A stretch of 9,657 nucleotides of DNA. Source: DATCJY01 sp036562565 (GTDB lineage: Bacteria; Bacteroidota; Bacteroidia; Flavobacteriales_D; Sanyastnellaceae). The notes under the pieces are model-generated. The model did not search any database. It worked only from the letters and a program-made list of their open reading frames with translations, and was not told where the DNA came from. Positions 6,000-9,657 of the stretch are shown here, one piece after another. How positions within the stretch are numbered: position 1 is the stretch's first letter; every line of letters starts with the position of its first letter. Made by a program: the position numbers and the translations under genes. The stretch lies in the NCBI GenBank assembly GCA_036562565.1, contig DATCJY010000065.1, positions 1 to 9,657 on the forward strand, read 5' to 3'.

Positions 6000-8966
6000 C
6001 TATTTCTTGCGCATACTCTCACCTACGCGAGGGTCGGGTTTTAGTTTCAACCTTCGGATACGGCTTACCTCCAACGTAATTACGCCATAATCCTCGGTCA
6101 ATTTGCCTTGAATCAAAAACAACCCCCAACCTGCAAAGGGATATTTCTTGGCCACCTCGGGAAAATGAACCGTATCGATGAAACGCCCTTCGATATCCAG
6201 AAAATTTCCGAACATCATCCGTTCACCCGTGCGTGTATAAGTTGTTTTTGTGGTGACTTTGTAACCGATGGCCTGTATCTCTTTCTGTGTATTCCGATAA
6301 AGATGATTCGGAAAATCTTTTACCAGACAACAGTCTTCTATCTGTTCATCCAACAAATCAAATGGACTGCAAAGCGGAAAGCTGAGTATTTCCATTTCAT
6401 CGTATGCATCCTCTAGCGCGTGATGCTCCAATCGTGGCAATTCTACGGATTTTGGCTGCATGGAAAACAATGAAAGCTCCTGTGCCAACTTCTTTGATTT
6501 GGTCAGTCGCAAATGCAACTGCCACATCAATTCCTTCTTAGACAATCCCGTAAAACGCAATGCTCCGATACGTGCCAGTATCAATGCCTGCTCAAGCGTA
6601 ATGCGTGTGCGCTCCAAGAAATCATCAAGCGAAGTAAAGATGCCTTCAGCCCTGGCGCGAATAATGTTGTTGCGCGTTTCATCCGTCAAATCTTTGATGA
6701 GAATTAGCCCCAGTGTTATATCATTACCGTGCAACACAGCACCGGCTGCCGAAGTATTGACACATGGTGCATGAACGGTTGCGCCTTTCATGCGCGCCTC
6801 GTGTATGTAAAACTCCGTGCGATAGAAACCTCCAAAGTTGTTGATGGTGGCTGTCATATACGCCAAGGGATAATAGCGCTTCAGGAACAAACATTGATAA
6901 CTCTCCACCGCATAGCTTGCGCTGTGTCCCTTAGCAAAGGCATAACCCGCAAAGCTTTCCACTTGTCGCCACACATCTTGTACAAGCTTTGGGCTGTGAC
7001 CTTGCTGCAGTGCTCCTGCAATGAATTTCTCTTTCGCCTTTTGAAACTCTTCTCTGCCGCGGTACTTGCCACTCATTCCTCTGCGAAGCACATCTGCCTC
7101 ACCCAAGTCCATCCCGGCAAAGTAGTGTGCCACTTTTATCACATCTTCCTGATAGACCATGACACCATGGGTATCCGGCATCAGGTCCAGCAATGGTTTG
7201 GGAGCATGCTTTCGCATTTCAGGTTGGCGCTCGCGCTTGATGTATTCACTCATCATTCCAGATGAGGCCACACCCGGACGTATAACCGAACTCGCTGCCA
7301 CAAGACCGATATAATCATGGGTCTGGAGCTTTGACAACAACATGCGCATAGCCGGTGACTCGATGTAAAAACAACCAATGGTGTCCGCATCCATCAACAG
7401 CTGATTACAACCTTCATCGTGTTTGAAACGATTGATATCGTGTATATCGATTTCAATCCCTTCATTCTCTTGTAGTATCTTGAGTGTGTCCTTTATCTTC
7501 TCCAATCCGCGCTGCGAGAGAATGTCCAATTTATTGATACCGATATCCTCGGCTTGGTGCATATCAAACTGAGTTGTCGGATAACCCTTGGGTGGAAGGA
7601 ATGTGGCTCCATACGTATGCACCGGCTTTTCCGTGATGACAATACCCGATGAATGCACGGTGATATAATTCGGGAAATCATGGATATACTGCGAATAGAA
7701 GACAACCAATCGCTGAATGGAGTCCAGCTTATTGATATCAATTTGCTCATCGGTGAGCATATCAATTTCTTCCTTGGGTAAGCCAAACACTTTGCCCAAC
7801 TCGCGAATAGTGGCAGAATATTGGAACGTACTGAACGCTCCCATCAGCGCCACATTATTAAAACGTTCAAAGATGTAACGCGTGATATCTTCCCTATCTC
7901 GCCATGAAAAATCGATATCAAAGTCGGGGGGATTTTTTCGAAACAAATTGATGAAGCGCTCGAAATACAAATCCAATTCAATGGGATCGACATCCGTGAT
8001 TCCAATGAGATACGCCACGAGGCTATTGGCTCCGCTTCCTCTTCCCACATAGAAATAACCTTGTTGGCGGGCATAGCTCACAATATCCCAGTTTATGAGA
8101 AAATAAGACACAAAGCCTTGTTGCTTGATGACTTGCAGTTCCGTTTCGAGCCGCTTCCATTCTTTCTCCGTGGCATTGGGATAGCGGTAATGCATCCCGC
8201 GCTCACACAACGCTCTGAGCAATGCTTCATCCTCTTCTTCAGAAACGCCATATAGCTTTTTGTTTTTGGAAGTCTTTTTTTCAGAATCAAAACGGAGGTT
8301 ACAGGCCTGTAGCAACTGCCTTGCGTTCTTCAGCAATTCAGGGAACTCTGAATAGCTTTCTTCAAGCTCTGCGACCGTGAGAAATAGATCCTTCTCATCG
8401 CCTTCTTCACTCTTTGCAAGTTTGCTCAGCAAGGTATTGTTATCAATGGCACGCAACAAACGATGCGCATTGAAGTCGCGCTTATGGCGAAATGTGGCTG
8501 TATGCAATGCCACCAATTTCTCCCTTGCAAGATTGGCCGAGGAAAACCTCAAACGCACCACATCTCGCGGAGTGATACCCATGTATTCATTCTCGCGAAG
8601 TGCATTTATATCTATTTTATCAGAATAAGGATAAATGATGAATGCATTATCAAATGCGGGAGCTTTTGAATCAAAGGGGGTTCCTGTATGTAAATGACGT
8701 GAAAGATGGGTGTTCAGCTCATAAAAGCCATCTTCATTTTGTGCAAGGCCAATGTATTTCCTTTCCACACCGTTGCGAAAATCAATTCCCGCAACGGCAT
8801 GGATATTTTTCATCTCGGCCAATCTGAAAAACTCAATTGCTCCGGCCGTGCAATTGATGTCGGTAATAGCCATTGCATCATGACCTCCTTCAATTGCCAA
8901 TGCCAATAGTTCTTCAGGACTCACCGTTCCATAGCGCAATGAGAAATATGAATGATTGCACAACAT
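6000..8966 (-). CDS. dnaE: Short DnaE-family DNA polymerase III alpha subunit, probably error-prone (DnaE2-like role)
   Basis: A 988-residue C-family polymerase. The domains in order are PHP (about 1-200), palm/fingers with GRGSGANS (308-315) and catalytic PDFDIDF (Asp350, Asp352), the third catalytic Asp481 in KLD, the conserved FAKGHSASY segment (about 677-685), tandem helix-hairpin-helix (about 760-817), a clamp-binding-like QELSLF (829-834; bases 6465-6482), and an OB fold (about 896-972). It stops soon after the OB fold, well short of replicative DnaE (about 1160 residues or more), so the tau-binding tail is absent. In the PHP domain the usual HxH opening is CNH (His5 only), TDH is TDI and the GxE position reads GID, so metal-dependent proofreading is unlikely. 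The start at 8966 fits family N-termini (MLCNHSYFSLRYG) and lies 4 bases after the dinB stop; a longer in-frame start at 9059 would overlap dinB. The inferred role is extension across DNA lesions together with Pol IV. Confidence 0.92.
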   Translation of the reverse strand: MLCNHSYFSLRYGTVSPEELLALAIEGGHDAMAITDINCTAGAIEFFRLAEMKNIHAVAGIDFRNGVERKYIGLAQNEDGFYELNTHLSRHLHTGTPFDSKAPAFDNAFIIYPYSDKIDINALRENEYMGITPRDVVRLRFSSANLAREKLVALHTATFRHKRDFNAHRLLRAIDNNTLLSKLAKSEEGDEKDLFLTVAELEESYSEFPELLKNARQLLQACNLRFDSEKKTSKNKKLYGVSEEEDEALLRALCERGMHYRYPNATEKEWKRLETELQVIKQQGFVSYFLINWDIVSYARQQGYFYVGRGSGANSLVAYLIGITDVDPIELDLYFERFINLFRKNPPDFDIDFSWRDREDITRYIFERFNNVALMGAFSTFQYSATIRELGKVFGLPKEEIDMLTDEQIDINKLDSIQRLVVFYSQYIHDFPNYITVHSSGIVITEKPVHTYGATFLPPKGYPTTQFDMHQAEDIGINKLDILSQRGLEKIKDTLKILQENEGIEIDIHDINRFKHDEGCNQLLMDADTIGCFYIESPAMRMLLSKLQTHDYIGLVAASSVIRPGVASSGMMSEYIKRERQPEMRKHAPKPLLDLMPDTHGVMVYQEDVIKVAHYFAGMDLGEADVLRRGMSGKYRGREEFQKAKEKFIAGALQQGHSPKLVQDVWRQVESFAGYAFAKGHSASYAVESYQCLFLKRYYPLAYMTATINNFGGFYRTEFYIHEARMKGATVHAPCVNTSAAGAVLHGNDITLGLILIKDLTDETRNNIIRARAEGIFTSLDDFLERTRITLEQALILARIGALRFTGLSKKELMWQLHLRLTKSKKLAQELSLFSMQPKSVELPRLEHHALEDAYDEMEILSFPLCSPFDLLDEQIEDCCLVKDFPNHLYRNTQKEIQAIGYKVTTKTTYTRTGERMMFGNFLDIEGRFIDTVHFPEVAKKYPFAGWGLFLIQGKLTEDYGVITLEVSRIRRLKLKPDPRVGESMRKK

Positions 8967-8970
8967 GTTC

Positions 8971-9657
8971 TCATCGTCTTCGGTTGGGCAACAATGGTGG
9001 TGGTTCACCTTTGAAAGGGTTGAATCTGCCGATGGATTTTGCTTCCATTCCTGCTGCACTCATCACGATTCTATCGCCATAACGGTCGCGCATTTTATCC
9101 ATGGCCTGATAGAGGTTGATGCGTTCTTCGCTATCCTCAAACAAATTGATTTGATAACCGCCATTGACCAAGTGACTGTACTTCACGCCTATCAACCGCA
9201 CCAGCATCCTTCTGTTATAGAGCTTATCAAACAACTCCAGCACTTTCGGAATCAAAATATGATCGGCTGATGTGTAGGGGATCTTGCACTGAAGCGTGTG
9301 CGTTTGAAAATCGGAATAGCGGATTTTGACCGTTACACAAGATGTAACCTTATCTCCTCTTCGCAATTGGAATGCGAGATTCTCAGTCATCGCGATGAGA
9401 ATACTTCTGAGTTTGGTCACATCAATCGTATCCTTATCAAATGTGCGTTCAGTGGAAATGGACTTGCGTTCTTGATAAGGAACCACAGGAGCATGATCGA
9501 TACCGTTTGCTTTCTTCCAAATGACAATACCATTTTCTCCAAAAGCTTTAGCCATGAGCTCCATCTCCATTTGCTGCAACGTGCTGATGTATTGCACGCC
9601 CATGTTGCGCAGCATCTGGCCGGTCTTTTCTCCGACCATCGGAATCTTCGTTACAGG
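8971..9657 (-). CDS. dinB: DNA polymerase IV (Y-family), 3' part, truncated by the window end
   Basis: The frame is open to the last base, so 228 C-terminal residues are seen; the palm and fingers with the catalytic acidic residues lie outside. The visible part opens with the thumb helix-hairpin-helix KIPMVGEKTGQML, followed by the linker with KSISTERTF and the little-finger (PAD) domain (about 65-160). A clamp-binding pentapeptide QINLF is encoded at 9139-9153, followed by a helical segment and a Pro/Arg-rich tail (PPPLLPNRRR). Pol IV performs translesion synthesis and is normally tethered to the sliding clamp. The retained STERTF and QINLF segments argue for a DinB rather than an ImuB-like inactive protein, but this cannot be settled without the N-terminal half. 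It is the upstream gene of an operon with the short DnaE: TGA, four bases, then ATG. Its promoter, and any LexA-type operator, would be outside the window. Confidence 0.93.
   Translation of the reverse strand, partial: PVTKIPMVGEKTGQMLRNMGVQYISTLQQMEMELMAKAFGENGIVIWKKANGIDHAPVVPYQERKSISTERTFDKDTIDVTKLRSILIAMTENLAFQLRRGDKVTSCVTVKIRYSDFQTHTLQCKIPYTSADHILIPKVLELFDKLYNRRMLVRLIGVKYSHLVNGGYQINLFEDSEERINLYQAMDKMRDRYGDRIVMSAAGMEAKSIGRFNPFKGEPPPLLPNRRR

Noticed and set aside
6729..7265. Plus-strand open frame (178 codons) inside the polymerase gene
   Set aside because: It is antisense to strongly conserved DnaE sequence and has no recognisable domain.
8964..9082. Possible frameshift or fusion between the Pol IV and DnaE frames, suggested by the overlapping open frames
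   Set aside because: Each protein has a complete natural end or start at the junction (Pol IV tail then TGA; DnaE beginning at its usual N-terminus), so these are two separate genes.

Overview
The window looks like ordinary chromosomal DNA from a member of the Bacteroidota; the order is not resolved. The signs are an HflX and a FabD of Bacteroidota type, a sensor kinase/response regulator pair resembling RprX/RprY of Bacteroides, a small membrane protein next to a lipoprotein cytochrome c, weak or absent Shine-Dalgarno sequences, and a Pol IV + short DnaE pair as found in that phylum. Coding density is high, no gap between genes exceeds about 165 bases, and I see no insertion sequence, tRNA, rRNA or CRISPR array.

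Layout. Positions 2-549 (+) hold the end of a small membrane protein overlapping a monohaem cytochrome c lipoprotein. Positions 591-1823 (+) hold the ribosome-associated GTPase HflX. A strong bidirectional hairpin terminator at 1825-1855 separates hflX from fabD (1897-2778, -), which supplies malonyl-ACP for fatty acid synthesis. Positions 2942-4923 (+) hold a two-gene operon, a membrane histidine kinase and an OmpR-type regulator overlapping by 4 bases. A second bidirectional hairpin (4948-4970) separates it from an OmpA-like peptidoglycan-binding lipoprotein (5002-5898, -). Positions 6000 to the window end (-) hold a translesion-synthesis operon: the 3' part of dinB (Pol IV, cut by the window edge) followed 4 bases later by a 988-residue DnaE-family polymerase.

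The last pair is the part most worth attention. The short DnaE keeps the three catalytic aspartates and a clamp-binding-like motif, but its PHP domain appears to have lost metal ligands and the C-terminal replisome-binding region is missing. Pol IV carries its own clamp motif. Together they look like a two-polymerase mutasome, analogous to ImuB-DnaE2 but built on DinB. The other genes are housekeeping or envelope functions with familiar architecture; no wholly new system was seen.
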